Notes: generated by a model from the sequence alone, not told the origin. A DNA stretch of 64,000 nucleotides from Cervus elaphus (GCF_910594005.1 NC_057842.1:63751277-63815276), one strand, 5' to 3'. Positions 32,564 through 44,045 are shown, numbered from the stretch's first letter. Program-made: numbers and translations.

Positions 32564-32715
32564 GGGTCACTTCAGTCGTGTCTGACTCTGCGACCCTGTG
32601 GACTGTGGCCTGCCAGGCTTCTCTGTCAGGGAGAGGGGTTCTCCAGGCGGGAACACTGGAGCATGTTGGCCAATCCTCGTTGCCATACCCTTCTAGGGCA
32701 CTATATTTCCGCTGC
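32564..32715 (-). mobile_element. Bov-tA-derived block in the L1 5'UTR
   Basis: A reverse Bov-tA-like stretch begins 'gtcacttcagtcgtgtctga', passes 'gaacactggagcatgttggc' and ends at 'ttctagggcactatatttcc'. It is the 3' part only, without the tRNA head. It merges with the surrounding L1 5'UTR without an obvious target duplication, so it may be a fixed part of this L1 subfamily and not a private insertion. Confidence 0.7.
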
Positions 32716-34056
32716 CCTAGCCGCCAACTCCCCTGAATACCTGGTGCGGCCAGAACCCCTGCGACCCAAGCAGCTGCACCACCTCCACACACGGCCCTCA
32801 CAGGGGAAACCCAAGTCCTCCAGGGCAGCCTCCGGAGCAATCCCCAGTGGATGACCCACTTGCGGAGGTGGAAATAAAACCACAATTGAAACCCAGGGGT
32901 AGTGTGGCTAAGGAAGAAGACCCTAAACCTTCCCATCGGTTGAACAAGCTGATGCTTAAATCCACATGATTAACCAGGCAGACTCTGTGTCTGTGGAATA
33001 TATAAAAGGTCATCGAGAGCTCCCACAGAAGAAAACACAGTAGTTCTGACAGCCGTGGACGTTGGAGGCAAGAACGCACAGGAGCAGGACCAGATCAGAG
33101 TCTGAGCTGCCCCCCAGCAGGTCCAGAGGTCAGCACAGTGTTGGAGGGCGCCCTAGGGAGGCGAGGTGGACTGTGACTCCCAGCGAGGGAAAGGGCTCTG
33201 ACGGCCGTGACTCACGAGAAACATTGTTCTTATGTTTTGACTTGTTCTGTAGATTCTTTTGAATTTTTTTTCTTTTCTCCCTTCTATGTTGTAGTTGTTG
33301 ATTTTATTGGCGCTATGAAATCTAATTAAGCTTTTGAAATTCTTTTTCCTCAAGTCACACTTTTTATTGTTGTTATAAACCTCTGCCTCTCTGTTGGGTT
33401 TTTGCAGTTCTGTGGAATTTTCCTTTTTTCCCCCCCTCTTTTTTCCTTTCTTCTTCCATTTTTTCCCTCTTTTTACAATTTTAACTTTTAATTTTTTTCC
33501 TATTATATTTTTTCTACACTTATTCCTTTGTTTGCCTTTCCTACTGTTCTTTACCCCTTGCAGTTAATCTTTAATGTATATAAATCTTCTTCATCTACCA
33601 CTATTTAACTTGCATATCTATTCTTTCTTTCCTTTCCTCTCAACATATTTGTCAGTTTTGTTTTCATTGCTTTATTCCCCACTTGGCACCTTGCTTCAGT
33701 TTTTATTTCCAGTTTGTGCTTTAGTTAGTTTGGTTCTTAACTGGTAAATATAATTTTTTATTTCCTTTGTTCACCAGGTCAGTCTACTGTACTTTATTTT
33801 TGTTGGACTGTTTTGACTTTTGACATATATGTATATGTGTATATTCCATGATTTTAATTATTATTTGCCTGATTTTGTAACTGCCATTTGTCTGGCGTTC
33901 ATCTTCGGTTTCTCGTTTTGGGGTATTTGTTTTAATCTCACTTAATGCCATAACAAACAACTTGTGGAATCTTTGTTCCTGACCAGAGATCAAGCCCTGA
34001 GCCTTTGAAGTAGGAGCACTGACTCCAGGACCCTAGACTACCAGAGGACTAACCCT

Positions 34057-34334
34057 GCTGCTGCTGCTGCTAAGTCACTTCCGTCATGTCTAACTCTGTG
34101 CGACCCCATAGTCAGCAGCCCACCAGGCTCCCCCATCCCTGGGATTCTCCAGACAAGAATACTGGAGTGGGTTGCCATTTCCTGCTCCAATGTGTGAAAG
34201 TGAAAAGTGAAAGTTAAGTCGCTCAGCTGTGTCTGACTCTTATCGACCCCATGGACTGCAGCCTACCAGGCTCTTCCATCCATGGGATTTTCCAGGCAAG
34301 AGTACTGGAGTGGGGTGCCATTGCATTCTCCGGA
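34057..34334 (-). mobile_element. Bov-tA2-type dimeric SINE in the L1 5'UTR
   Basis: Two head-to-tail reverse Bov-A-related units, 34057-34195 and about 34196-34334, start with (ctg)n 'ctgctgctgctgctaagtca' and carry 'gtgaaaagtgaaagttaag' at the joint. Flanks share actaaccct (34048-34056 and 34335-34343). High similarity to the usual consensus, with preserved CpGs, marks a young insertion into the L1 after the L1 was in place. Confidence 0.9.
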
Positions 34335-34741
34335 ACTAACCCTAGGGAGTATCAAATAGTGAGAGCTCACACAACCAAAGCCACTTGAATACAAGAACCG
34401 GCATCATCCAACCACCAAGGGCACTCTTTGCAGGACCCATCATCTAAACAACAAACAAAACAAAAATACAAACCAAATCATCAGCAGATAGCTTTACCAC
34501 CTCACTCAGCCTTGCCCATCAGAGGAAAAACAAACAAACAAACAAAATTCAGCACAAATCTCACCCTAAATGGAGCTTACACAAATCACTGGACCAACCT
34601 TAGGAGGGCAGAAACCAAAAGGAAGAAATAATTCAACCTTCTTCAAGGAAAGAATTCAACTTTCCTTCAAGCCTGGGAAAAGGAGACCTCAAACACAATA
34701 AGTTTTTTTAAAAAAAGAAAAGGCAGAGAAATACTACACAA

Positions 34742-35592
34742 ATGGAGAAACAAACTAGAAACACAGAAGCCCAAATAAATGAAGGGGAAATAAGCAAAAT
34801 ACCTGAAAAAAAATTCAGAATAATGATAGTAAAGATGATTTAAAAAAAGGACCTTGAAAACAAAATGGAGAAAATACAAGAATCAATTAACAAAGACCTA
34901 GAAGAAGAGAGACAAACAACACAATTACTGAAATTAAAAATACTCTAGAAGGAATCAATGGCAGAATATCTGAAGCAGAACAAATCAGTGGGTTCAAGAT
35001 AAAATGGTGGAGATAACTTCTGAAGAGCAAAATAAAGTAAAAAGAATGAAAATAACTGAGGATAGTCTCATAGAGCCTCTGGGACAATATCAAACACACC
35101 AACATTCGAATTATAGGGATCCCAGAAGAAGAGAAAAAGAAAGGGTATGAGAAAATTTTTGAAGAGATTATAGTTGAAAATTTCCCCAACATGGAAAAGG
35201 AAAAAGCCAATCAAGTCCAAGAGGCACAAGTAGTCCCAAACAAGATAAACCCAAGGAAAAACATGCCAAGACACATACTAACCAAACTAACTAAAACTAA
35301 ACACAAAGAAAGAATATTAAAAGCAGCAAGGGAGAGGCAACCAGTAACATACAAGGAAAACTCCATACGCTTAACAGCTGATCTTTCAGCAGAAACTCTG
35401 CAGGCCAGAAGGGAATGGCAGGATATATTTAAAGTACTGAAAGGGGAAAATCTACAACTGAGATTGCTGTAGCTGGCAAGGATCTCATTCAAAATTGATG
35501 GAGAAATAAAAAGATTTTCAGACAAGAAAAAGTTAAGAGAATTCAGTACCAGCAAGCCAGCTTTACAACAAATGTTAAAGGGACTCATATAG
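34742..35592 (+). pseudogene. L1 ORF1 remnant
   Basis: The remnant starts at ATGGAGAAACAAAC (34742), the first plausible start. It spans an N-terminal coiled-coil-like, Gln/Glu/Lys-rich part, an RRM region (frame with 'attcgaattatagggatcc', an IRIIGIPE-type motif) and the C-terminal domain. The largest intact block is 35191-35472 (93 codons). A frame change between 34742 and 35191 and a TAG at about 35470 break it; the C-terminal tail continues in frame to about 35592. In active L1s this RNA-binding trimer packages the RNA. Confidence 0.8.
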
Positions 35593-35644
35593 TCAAGAAA
35601 TACAAGAGAAGAAAAGAGATCTATAAAACCAACCCCAAACAATT

Positions 35645-38600
35645 AAGAAAATAGCAACAGGAGCATATATATCAATTACTTTAAAGGTAAATGGATTAAG
35701 TGCTCCAAACAAAAGACACAGACTGGCTGAATGGATACAAAAACAAGACCCATACATATGCTGTCTACAAGAAACCCACTTCAGACCTAAAGACACATAT
35801 AGACTGAAAGTGAGAGGATGGGAAAATATATTCCATGCAAATGGGAAGTAAAAGAAAGCTGGAGTAGCAATCCTTATATCAAACAAAATAGACCTTAAAA
35901 TAAAAAAGATTACAAGAGATAAGGCAGGACAGGACATAGTGATCAAGAGATCAATCTAGGAGGAAGTCATAACAATTGTAAATATCTATGCACCCAACAT
36001 AGAAGCACCTCAATACATAAAACAAACACTAACAGACATAAAAGAATAAATTGAAAGTAACACAATAATAGCAGACTTTAATAACCCACTCACAAAAAAT
36101 GGACAGATCAGCAAAATAGAAAATTAATAAGGAAACACAAGTTTTAAATGATACATTAGATAAGATGGATCTCATTGATATCTTCAGGACATTCCATCAA
36201 AATGCAGAATACACTTTCTTCTCAAGTGCACATGGAACATTCTCCAGGATAGACCACATCTTGGATCACAAATCAAACCTCAGTAAATTTAAGAAAGTTG
36301 AAATCGTTTCAAGCATCTTCCGACCACAATGCTATATGGCTAGATATCAATTACAAGACAAAAACTGCAAGAAACACACACACGTGGAGATTAAACAACA
36401 TATTTCTAAATAACCAACAAGTTACTGAAGAAATCAAAAAGGAAATAAAAAAAATTCTAAAAACAAATGACTATGAAAACATGATAACTCAAAATCTATG
36501 GGATGCAGCAAAAGCATTTCTAAGAGGGAAGTTTATAGCAATGCAATCCTACCTCAAGAAACAAGAAAAACATCAAATAGACAACCGAACTTTACACCTA
36601 AATCAACTGGAAAAAGAAGAACAAAAAATCACCAAATTTAGTAGAAGGAAAGAAATCATAAAGATTCAAGCAGAAATAAATGAAAAAGAAATGAAAGAAA
36701 CAATAGTAAAGATTAATAAAACTAAAAGCTGGTTCTTTCAGAAGATAAACAAAATTGACAAACCTTTAGCCAGACTCATCGAGAGAAAAAGAGAAGAATG
36801 AAGTCAACAAAATTAGAAATGAAAAAGGACAAGTTACAACAAACAATGCAGAAATACAAAAGATTATAACAGACTATTATGAACAACTACATGGCAATAA
36901 AATAGGTAACCTGGAAGAAATGGACAGATGCTTAGAAAAGTTCAATCTCCCAAGACTGAACCAGGAAGAAATAGAAATTATCAACATCCCAATCACAAGC
37001 ACTGAAATTGAAGCTGTGATCAAAAGACTCCCAAAAAACAAAAGCCCAAGACCAGATGACTTCACAGCAGAATTCTATCAAGCATTTAGAGAAGGGCTAA
37101 TGCCTATCCTTCTAAAACTCTTTCAAAACACTGCAGAGGAAGGAACACTTCCAAAGCATTCTACAAGGCCACCATCACCCTGATACCAAAATCAGAAAAG
37201 GCAACACAAAAAAAGAAAACTATAAGCCAATATCACTAATGAACATAGATGCAAAAATCCTCTACAAAATTTTAGCAAACAGAATTCAGCAACACATCAA
37301 AAAGCTCATACACCATGACCAAGTTGGGTTTATTCCAGGAATGCAAGGATTCTTCAATATATGCAAATCAATCAATGTGATACACATATTAACAAATTGA
37401 AAGAGTAAAACCATATGATACTCTCAATAGATGCAGAAAAAGCCTTTGATAAAATTCAGCATCCATATGTGATTAAAACTCGTCAAAAAGTGGGCATAGC
37501 AGGAACCTACCTCAACATAGTAAAGGCCATATATGATAAACCTACAGCCAACATTATTCTCAATGTTTAAAAACTGAAAACATTCCCCCTGAGATCAGGA
37601 ATAAATAAGACAAAGGTGTCCACTTTCACCACTATTATTCAACATAGTTTTGGAAGTTCTAGCTACAGCAATTAGAGAAGAAAAAGAAATAAAAGGAATC
37701 CAGGTCAAGAAAGAAGTAAAGCTCTCACTGTTTGCAGATGACATAATATTGTACATAGAAAACCCTAAACATAGTATCAGAAAATTGCTAGAGCTGTGAA
37801 TTTAACAAAGTTGCAGGATACAAAATAAATACACAGAAATCACTTTCATTTATATATACTAACAATGAAAAAAATCACAAAGAGAAATTAAGGAAGCAAT
37901 CCCATTCACCATGGCAACAGAAAGAATTAAATATCTAGGAATAAACTTACCTAAGGAGACAAAAGAACTGTATACAGAAAATTATAAGACACTAATGAAA
38001 GAAATCAAAGATGACATAAACAGATGGAGAGATAGTCCCTGTTCTGGGTAGAAAGAATCAATATTGTGAAAATGACTATGCTCCCAAATGCAATCTACAG
38101 ATTCAATGTGATCCCCATCAAATTACTGATGTCATTTTTCACAGAACTAGAACAAAAATTTTCACAATTCATATGGAAACACAGAAGACCCTGAATAGAC
38201 AAAGCTGTCTTGAGAAAGAAGAATGGAGCGGAGGAATCAAGCTTTCTGACTTCAGGTTATACTACAAAGCCACAGTCATCAAGACGGTATGGGACTGGCA
38301 CAAAATCAGAAATGTAGACCAATGGAACAAGATAGAAAACCAGAAATAAACCCATGCACCTATGGGTTCCTTATTTTTGACAAAGGTGGCCAGAACATAC
38401 AATGGGGCAAAAACAGCCTCTTCAATAAATGGTGGTGGGAAAACTGGACAGCTACATGTAAAAGAATGAAGTTAGAACACTTCCTAACACCATACACAAA
38501 GATAAATTCAAAATGGATTAAAGACCTAAATGTAAGACCAGAAACTATCAAACTCTTAGAGGAAAATATAGGCAGAACACTCAATGACATAAGTCAAAGC

Positions 38601-39450
38601 AAAGATCCTCTATGACCCACCTCCTAGAGTAACGGACATAAAAACAGAAGTAAACAAGTGGGACATGATTAAATTTAAAAGCTTTTGCACAGCAAAGGAA
38701 ACTATAAGCAACCTGAAAAGACAACCCTCAGAATGGGAGAAAATAATAGCAAACTGAACAACTGATAAAGGATTAATTTCCAAAATAAACAAGCAGCTCA
38801 TACAACTCAATACCAGAAAAACAAACAACCCAGTCCAAAAGTGGGAAAAAGACCTAAACAGACATTTCTCCAAAGAAGACATATGGATGGCTAACAAACA
38901 CATGAAAAGATGCTTGACATCTTTCATTATTAGAGAAATGCAAATCAAAACTACAATGAGATATCACCTCACACTGGTCAGAATGGCCATCATCAAAAAG
39001 TCTACAAACAGTAAGTGCTGGAGAGGGTGTGGAGAAAGGGGAACACTCTTGCACTGTTGGTGGGAATGTAAAATGACACAGCCACTATGGAAGATAGTAT
39101 GGAGATTCCTTAAAAAACTAGGAATAAAGCCACCATATGACCCAGCAATCTCACACCTAGGCATATATCCTGAGGAAACCAAAATTAAAAGAGACACATG
39201 TATCCCATTGTTCACTGCAGCACTATTTACAATAGCTAGAACAAGGAAGCAACCTAGATGTCCATGGACAGATGAAGGGCTAAAGAAGTTGTGGTACCTA
39301 TACACAATGGAATATTACTCAGTCATAAAAAGGAGTGCATTTGAGTCCATTCTGATGAGGTGGATGAACCTAGAACCTAGTATACTGGGTGAAGTAAGTC
39401 AGAAAGAGAAAGATAAATACTGTATTCTAACACATATATATGGAATCTAG
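35645..39450 (+). pseudogene. L1 ORF2 remnant (endonuclease, RT, Cys-rich)
   Basis: Full-length span of about 3.8 kb with several stops and frameshifts. The endonuclease domain is at the start, with the QETH motif at 35768-35779 and a TAA soon after at about 35849. The reverse transcriptase has GFIPGMQG near 37325 and the catalytic FADD at 37731-37742. The C-terminal block 38887-39450 is open for 187 codons and carries an intact CX3CX7HX4C motif (about 39015-39070). In active elements ORF2p nicks DNA and reverse transcribes the L1 RNA. This copy cannot encode it. Confidence 0.9.
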
Positions 39451-39800
39451 AAAAATGGTGCCAAAGAGTTTATTTACAGGGCAACAATGGAGAAACAGAC
39501 ATGGAGAATAGACTCATGGACATGGGGAGAGGGGAGGAGAGGGTGAGGTGTATGGAAAGAGTAACATGGAAACTCACATTACCATGTGTAAAATAGACAG
39601 CCAAGGGGAATTTGCTGCATGGCTCAGGAAACTCAAACAGGGGCTCTGTATCAACCTAGGGGGTGGGATGGGGAGGGAGACGGGAGGGAGGTTCAACAGG
39701 GAGGGGATATTGGTGTACCTATAGCTGACTCGTGTTGAGTTTGACAGAAAACAATATAATTCTGTAAAGCAATTATCATTCAAAAAAATTAATTTAAAAA
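39451..39800 (+). other. L1 3'UTR with G-rich tracts
   Basis: It follows the ORF2 stop. G-runs cluster at 39520-39550 and 39657-39712 (e.g. gggggtgggatggggaggga), which could form G-quadruplexes as known for L1 3'UTRs. The end carries 'ctgtaaagcaattatcattc' and an A-rich tail. Shorter relatives of this 3'UTR lie at 40556, 55141 and 58085. Confidence 0.85.
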
Positions 39801-39859
39801 TAAAAGGAACCAGGTTGAGGGGAAGGAATGGCATTCTTATATTTGGTGATATGAACACT

Positions 39860-40130
39860 AATATGATTCAGTATTCATTAAATACTTATGATCTGGCAGG
39901 CTTTGTGTTAGGCAGATATAATAATAATTGAAGCAGCAAGTTTTGGCTGACCCTTAACGATGTGTTAGGCCCTGTGTGAAACACTTCATTTTATTAACTC
40001 ATTGAATCTTCACCCAAAAGTCTTAGAGGTCAGCATCATGCCCAAAGGCAAGAACAGATTAATGTCAAAGGCAGGCTAGGACCTGAGACAGGCGACTCTG
40101 GGTATGAACTCTACAAAGCCACTACCAAGG
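39860..40130 (+). mobile_element. MIR SINE (full-span, decayed)
   Basis: MIR-like in the complementary reading of its core: 'ctttgtgttaggcagatata', 'cactcattttattaactc'-like sequence at about 39990 and 'gaatcttcacccaaaagtct'. Assignment rests on motif order only. Confidence 0.5.
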
Positions 40131-40555
40131 TACAAAAGACCGAGGGCCAACTCCTAGAGAAGTCATAAATGAGTGTCAACCTGCTAGAAATGTTAATGAT
40201 AAAGTTAAGGCCGTAATGACCATGATGAAAACTCCTGTCATTCATGTATTCATTCAACAAATACTTACCTAGGCATCAAAGGCTTAGCAGCAGACAAAAC
40301 AAGGTCCCTGTCCTCATGGAATGTGCATTCACTTGAAGAAACATGCAATGAAAATATGCACAATTTAAGTCAGTAATAAGTGTAAGAAAAAGAAATGCAC
40401 AGCATTTCAAGGAAGGCTTCTCTGAGGAGATGGCATTTGAACAGAGACCTTAATCTCAGTGATGTGAGGACACCAGTCCTCCAAAGATCCAGGGGGAGAA
40501 TTCCAGGCAGAAGGAAAAGCAGATGTAAAATCCCTAAGTCTAGCACAAGTCTGGG

Positions 40556-40690
40556 GAGGTGGGAGGAAGGTTCCAGAGGGAGGGGGAATAGTTATACCTC
40601 GGGCTGATTCATGTTGATGTTTGGCAGAAAGCAGCACAGTATTGTAGACCAATTATTCTTCAACTAAAAATAAATACGTTTACTTATCAG
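40556..40690 (+). mobile_element. L1 3' end fragment
   Basis: G-rich 3'UTR phrase 'gaggtgggaggaaggttcca', then 'ctgattcatgttgatgtttg' and the A-rich tail at 40660-40690. It is a short 5'-truncated L1 that interrupts the older repeat beginning at 40245. Confidence 0.8.
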
Positions 40691-40835
40691 AATTTTTTTA
40701 AAAAAATAGAACAACTCTGGTGTATTCCAGGTCCCAGGGAGAGGGAGAGAGTGAACATCAGATATAAGGGCAGAGAACTAGAGGGGGCCAGATGACAAAA
40801 GTCCTTCTTAGGACAAGGTTAAGAAGTTTTTAAAA

Positions 40836-40977
40836 TCTTTTTATTTGGAGTTAATTTCAAACTTATGGAAATTGAAAAATAATAGTACAGAGAAGGTTCA
40901 CATATCGTTTCTCCAGATTTGCATATTGTTAACATTTTACCCCATTTGCTTTTTTTCTTGTGGTGTGTGTGCATGCT

Positions 40978-41008
<31 letters not shown>

Positions 41009-42830
41009 CTGAACAATTTTATAACCCTTTGAGAGTAATTTGCATTCATCTTGGCCCTTTGTCCCTAAACACTTCAATGTTTATTTTCTAAAAAGGAGAT
41101 TATTTTCTTAAATAGCCACTATATAGTAATCAACCTCAGTACATCTGACATTAATACTACATTTTTGTCTAATTTCCCATTCACGATTCAATGTCCTTTA
41201 TAGACAACCCTCCCTCTCCCATACAGAATCCTGTCTAGAATCAGGTATTCCATTGGTTGTCAAATTCCAAATAAAACATTACTCATTTGAGGTTTGTCTA
41301 ATGGATCGTTAGTGATTAGGTTCAGGTAACAGATCCCAGCCGGAGCACTACCGGAGTGATATATTCTTCCCAGGTTAGCACATCTAGAGGAACTCAATGT
41401 CCATCAGCCTCTCACTGGTAATGTTAATTCAGATCACCCAGTCAAAGTGTATCTATTTCTCCACTGTAGTTACAATTTTTTCCTTACAATCAATAAGTAA
41501 TCACAGAGACCCTGTAACTATCCTGCCCTTCATTAAAATTTCCCTCTAAACTTAGTATCCATTCATGATTCTTAACTGAACCAGTCTGTAATGTAATCAT
41601 TACAATACAGTGATTTTGAACTGCAAGATTTCTTGCACATTTACCAGTTGGTCCTTAGCATTCTGTTGTAAGAGTCTTCCCTTCTCCTCCGTTTATGTAT
41701 GTATGTATTTACTTACCATCAGTACAGATTCAGGGATTTGTATTTTTCCAATGCTATACAAGTCATTAATGTTTTTAATCATTTCAGGGATCAAATTTTC
41801 CCCTTCTTGCCTTCCAATCAGTTCACATGTTCTTGTAATATGAACTCCTTATTTCTTAGAATATTCCTTTATACTTTCTGGCATAATGCCATCCAATAGG
41901 ATTTCCTGCAATGATGGGAACTTTCCGTATCTATGCTATACAATACTGTAGCCACTGGCCTCTTGTTGCTACTGAGCTCTTGAAATGTGGCCAGTGCAAA
42001 TGAGTGGGACTGACTTGCTAATTTTAATTAACATAATTTTAAATAGCCACCAAAAGCTAGTGGTTAACATAATATTCTAGCAAGATGAGATGTTCTAGGG
42101 TTGTCTTTTACCTACCCTGCCACAGCCCTGGAATTAGCAACTTCTCCAAGGAGCCTTGGTTCTTTTTAAAAGGGAATGATATTAGAGACCAAGATCTGAT
42201 TTGTATACGTATACTATAATGCACACATACATGCACACATTTGTGCACATACACATGCATATACACCAACACATAAGTATTTTAGAATCATGGGTTTACA
42301 CCAATACCTACATTTCTAATCCATCTCCATGGACGTCTTCCTTGCATTCCCCATTTTATTTTTCTAGGTCTCTTCTTGCATTGCAAACCCTGGCTCCCCA
42401 AAATATTGACTCATTTCTTCATTGCTTCATTACTTCAAAAGCAGTTTCAAACTTGCTTCACCCGCACCAACAGAAAACCCACTATAAGGAGCTGAAGATT
42501 TGCTTGCGGTTCTCCCCTAGCCTGCCCCAAACCACAGTGCCACCCAAGACTAAGGCAATATAGTGTTTGTAAAATTCGAAATTATACAAAAAGGTATACT
42601 CAGAGATGTATATGAGACATTCTTTCTCATATCCTTTCCACCATAGGTAACCAGCCTCAATGGTTTGTGGTTTACACTTTGGATACTTATTTTTATAAAG
42701 ATAAGCATATACATGTATAATTTCTTATTTCCTCTTATTTCTTACCCAAAGGTGACAAGATATATGTGCTTTTTTTACACTTTGGTTTTGTTTTTTTCCA
42801 TGTAACAAGGGAGATTAATTTTTATTATTA
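40836..42830. mobile_element. L1M-like block, about 2 kb
   Basis: A series of phrases known from ancient L1 non-coding regions occurs in order: 'aatttcaaacttatggaaat', 'tttgagagtaatttgca', 'ttctccactgtagttacaat', 'aatttccctctaaacttagt', 'cttctccaaggagccttggt' and 'cagagatgtatatgagacat'. It contains a TG microsatellite (40962-41006) and a CA-rich patch (42222-42275). Orientation within L1 is uncertain from memory, so no strand is given. Confidence 0.5.
40962..41006. repeat. (TG)n microsatellite
   Basis: An interrupted TG repeat; the longest pure run starts at about 40978 and exceeds 13 units. It is probably polymorphic in length. Confidence 0.95.
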
Positions 42831-42999
42831 GTGTGATGGGAGCCATGGGAGATTTTTTTAGTCAAAGGCTGATGGAATCTAACTTGTGTTTCCAAACAAT
42901 CACTTTGGCTGCTGCATAGGGAGCATGAGTGGAATCAGGGAGACCATGTGGGAGGCTATTGACATTGTTCAGGGCTAGGACTAGAGTGAAGTCGTACAC

Positions 43000-43350
43000 A
43001 GTATTACTTGTTCACAGTGCTTCCTTTCCTTCACTGTAGCTTTCCTGTTGGCGAAGAATGTTCTCTGCTCTACTGAGTTTCAGTTTGGCCACATGATTCA
43101 GTTTGACCAATGAAATGTGAGCAGAAAGAGTGCACCAAATCGGAAACACAAAAAAATCAAAGAGCTATATAGCCTCTGCTCTGATACGACATGAAAGTCA
43201 GTGACAAATCCATGGCTACATGAACCCAGATCCATAGTATGAACATTCTGGAGATTGAAATAAGTGCAAATAAGAAGATCAGCACTTCTTGGAGACAATG
43301 GAGGAACATAATGGTTATAAACTGGACTTTAACAACAGTAACTAGAATGA
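43000..43350. other. Unassigned sequence
   Basis: No feature is recognised between the old repeat and the poly(T) insertion. Confidence 0.35.
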
Positions 43351-43353
43351 ATA

Positions 43354-43401
43354 TTTGTCCAGTACATTCTTTTTTTTTTTTTTTTTTGTCCAGTACATTC
43401 T
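43354..43401. repeat. Poly(T)18 flanked by 17-base direct repeats
   Basis: The sequence tttgtccagtacattct occurs at 43354-43370 and 43385-43401, and between the copies there is nothing except T (run 43370-43387). This has the form of a target-site duplication enclosing only a poly(A) tail on the minus strand. Confidence 0.85.
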
Positions 43402-43814
43402 AAATGACAACTAAGTCCTAAAGGTATAGCAGTCAACAAAACACAATTCCACCCCAGGCTCAAAAAGGCCTTGGTTTGCATACCAGTTTTGTTCTGAGTT
43501 CTTGAGAATTAGCTTCCTGTAAACTTGATTTTCTTTTCTAATGAGGTTGGTAATTCCCACCTTCTGGCTAAACATGACAAAGTGGATTCAAAAGTTTACC
43601 TCTATATCCCCCTGAAATTCTGCTAAAATCTCTCTGAGGGAAAAGGTATAAACCAAAGACAAATGGAAAAACATAGAATAGTAATAAGTTGCTGAAATCT
43701 AGAAAGCTAGATGAATAGATGATAGCCAACATAGCCATCAGAAAGCACTGGCGCCCAAGCCGAGAGGGGTCCAGGAGCAGACCTGTTCATGCTGTTGCGT
43801 GGCAGTGGAGTTGG

Positions 43815-44045
43815 CCGTTTTTTTCCTGTAAGAACCCACATAGCAAATATTTTAAACTTTGCCAATCACAGGGTCTCCATAATGACTAATCAACTCTTCT
43901 TTGTAGTGCAAAAGCAGCCATAAGTGATACAAGACTATGGGAATGTCTATGTGACAATAAAACTTTTTATTTATTAAAACAGGCAAGGATTGGGATAGAG
44001 AAGATTGTGATTTGACCAGCAGACCATAGTTTGCCAAACCTTGGT
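43815..44045. mobile_element. hAT-like non-autonomous DNA transposon
   Basis: Resembles a widespread mammalian hAT (Charlie-type) MITE: 'agcaaatattttaaactttg', 'agtgcaaaagcagccataag', 'gacaataaaactttttattt' and the terminal 'catagtttgccaaacc'. It encodes no transposase. The family is assigned from memory of these phrases. Confidence 0.55.

Larger units (their letters stand above)
31010..34740 (+). promoter_or_regulatory. L1 5'UTR/promoter region
   Basis: About 3.7 kb precede ORF1 (about 3.45 kb without the Bov-tA2 insert). The first kilobase is GC-richer with CpGs; 33230-33960 is strikingly T-rich on the plus strand; 34430-34560 is A/C-rich with aaac repeats. A TATA-like tatataaaagg lies at about 32999. 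In L1s this region normally holds the internal Pol II promoter. Promoter activity here is inferred from family knowledge and is not visible directly. Confidence 0.7.
31010..39800 (+). mobile_element. Near-full-length ruminant L1 (about 8.8 kb)
   Basis: All L1 parts occur in order on the plus strand. The start is 'gacaggaacaagatggagga' at about 31018, followed by a very long 5'UTR to 34740, ORF1, ORF2 to 39450, a G-rich 3'UTR and an A-rich end near 39800. It contains a tandem array (31684-32245), a SINE-derived block (32564-32715) and a later Bov-tA2 insertion (34057-34334). It is longer than the roughly 6 kb typical of human or mouse L1, mainly because of the 5'UTR. Both frames contain stops, so it is not autonomous. 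Boundaries are approximate, since no clear target duplication was found. Confidence 0.9.
40245..42990 (+). mobile_element. Old repeat in three pieces, split twice
   Basis: Three blocks appear to belong to one old dispersed repeat: 40245-40555 ('attcattcaacaaatactta', 'ttctctgaggagatggcatt'), 40700-40835 ('gggggccagatgac') and 42835-42990 ('gatgggagccatgggagatt', 'atcactttggctgctgcata'). An L1 3' end separates the first pair and a 2-kb L1M-like block separates the last pair. The family is recognised by its phrases but I cannot name it. Confidence 0.45.

Noticed and set aside
34057..34334. tRNA gene within SINE heads (here and in every other Bov-tA/CHR copy)
   Set aside because: The tRNA-like parts are diverged SINE heads that cannot fold into a full cloverleaf by inspection. 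No true tRNA gene was seen.
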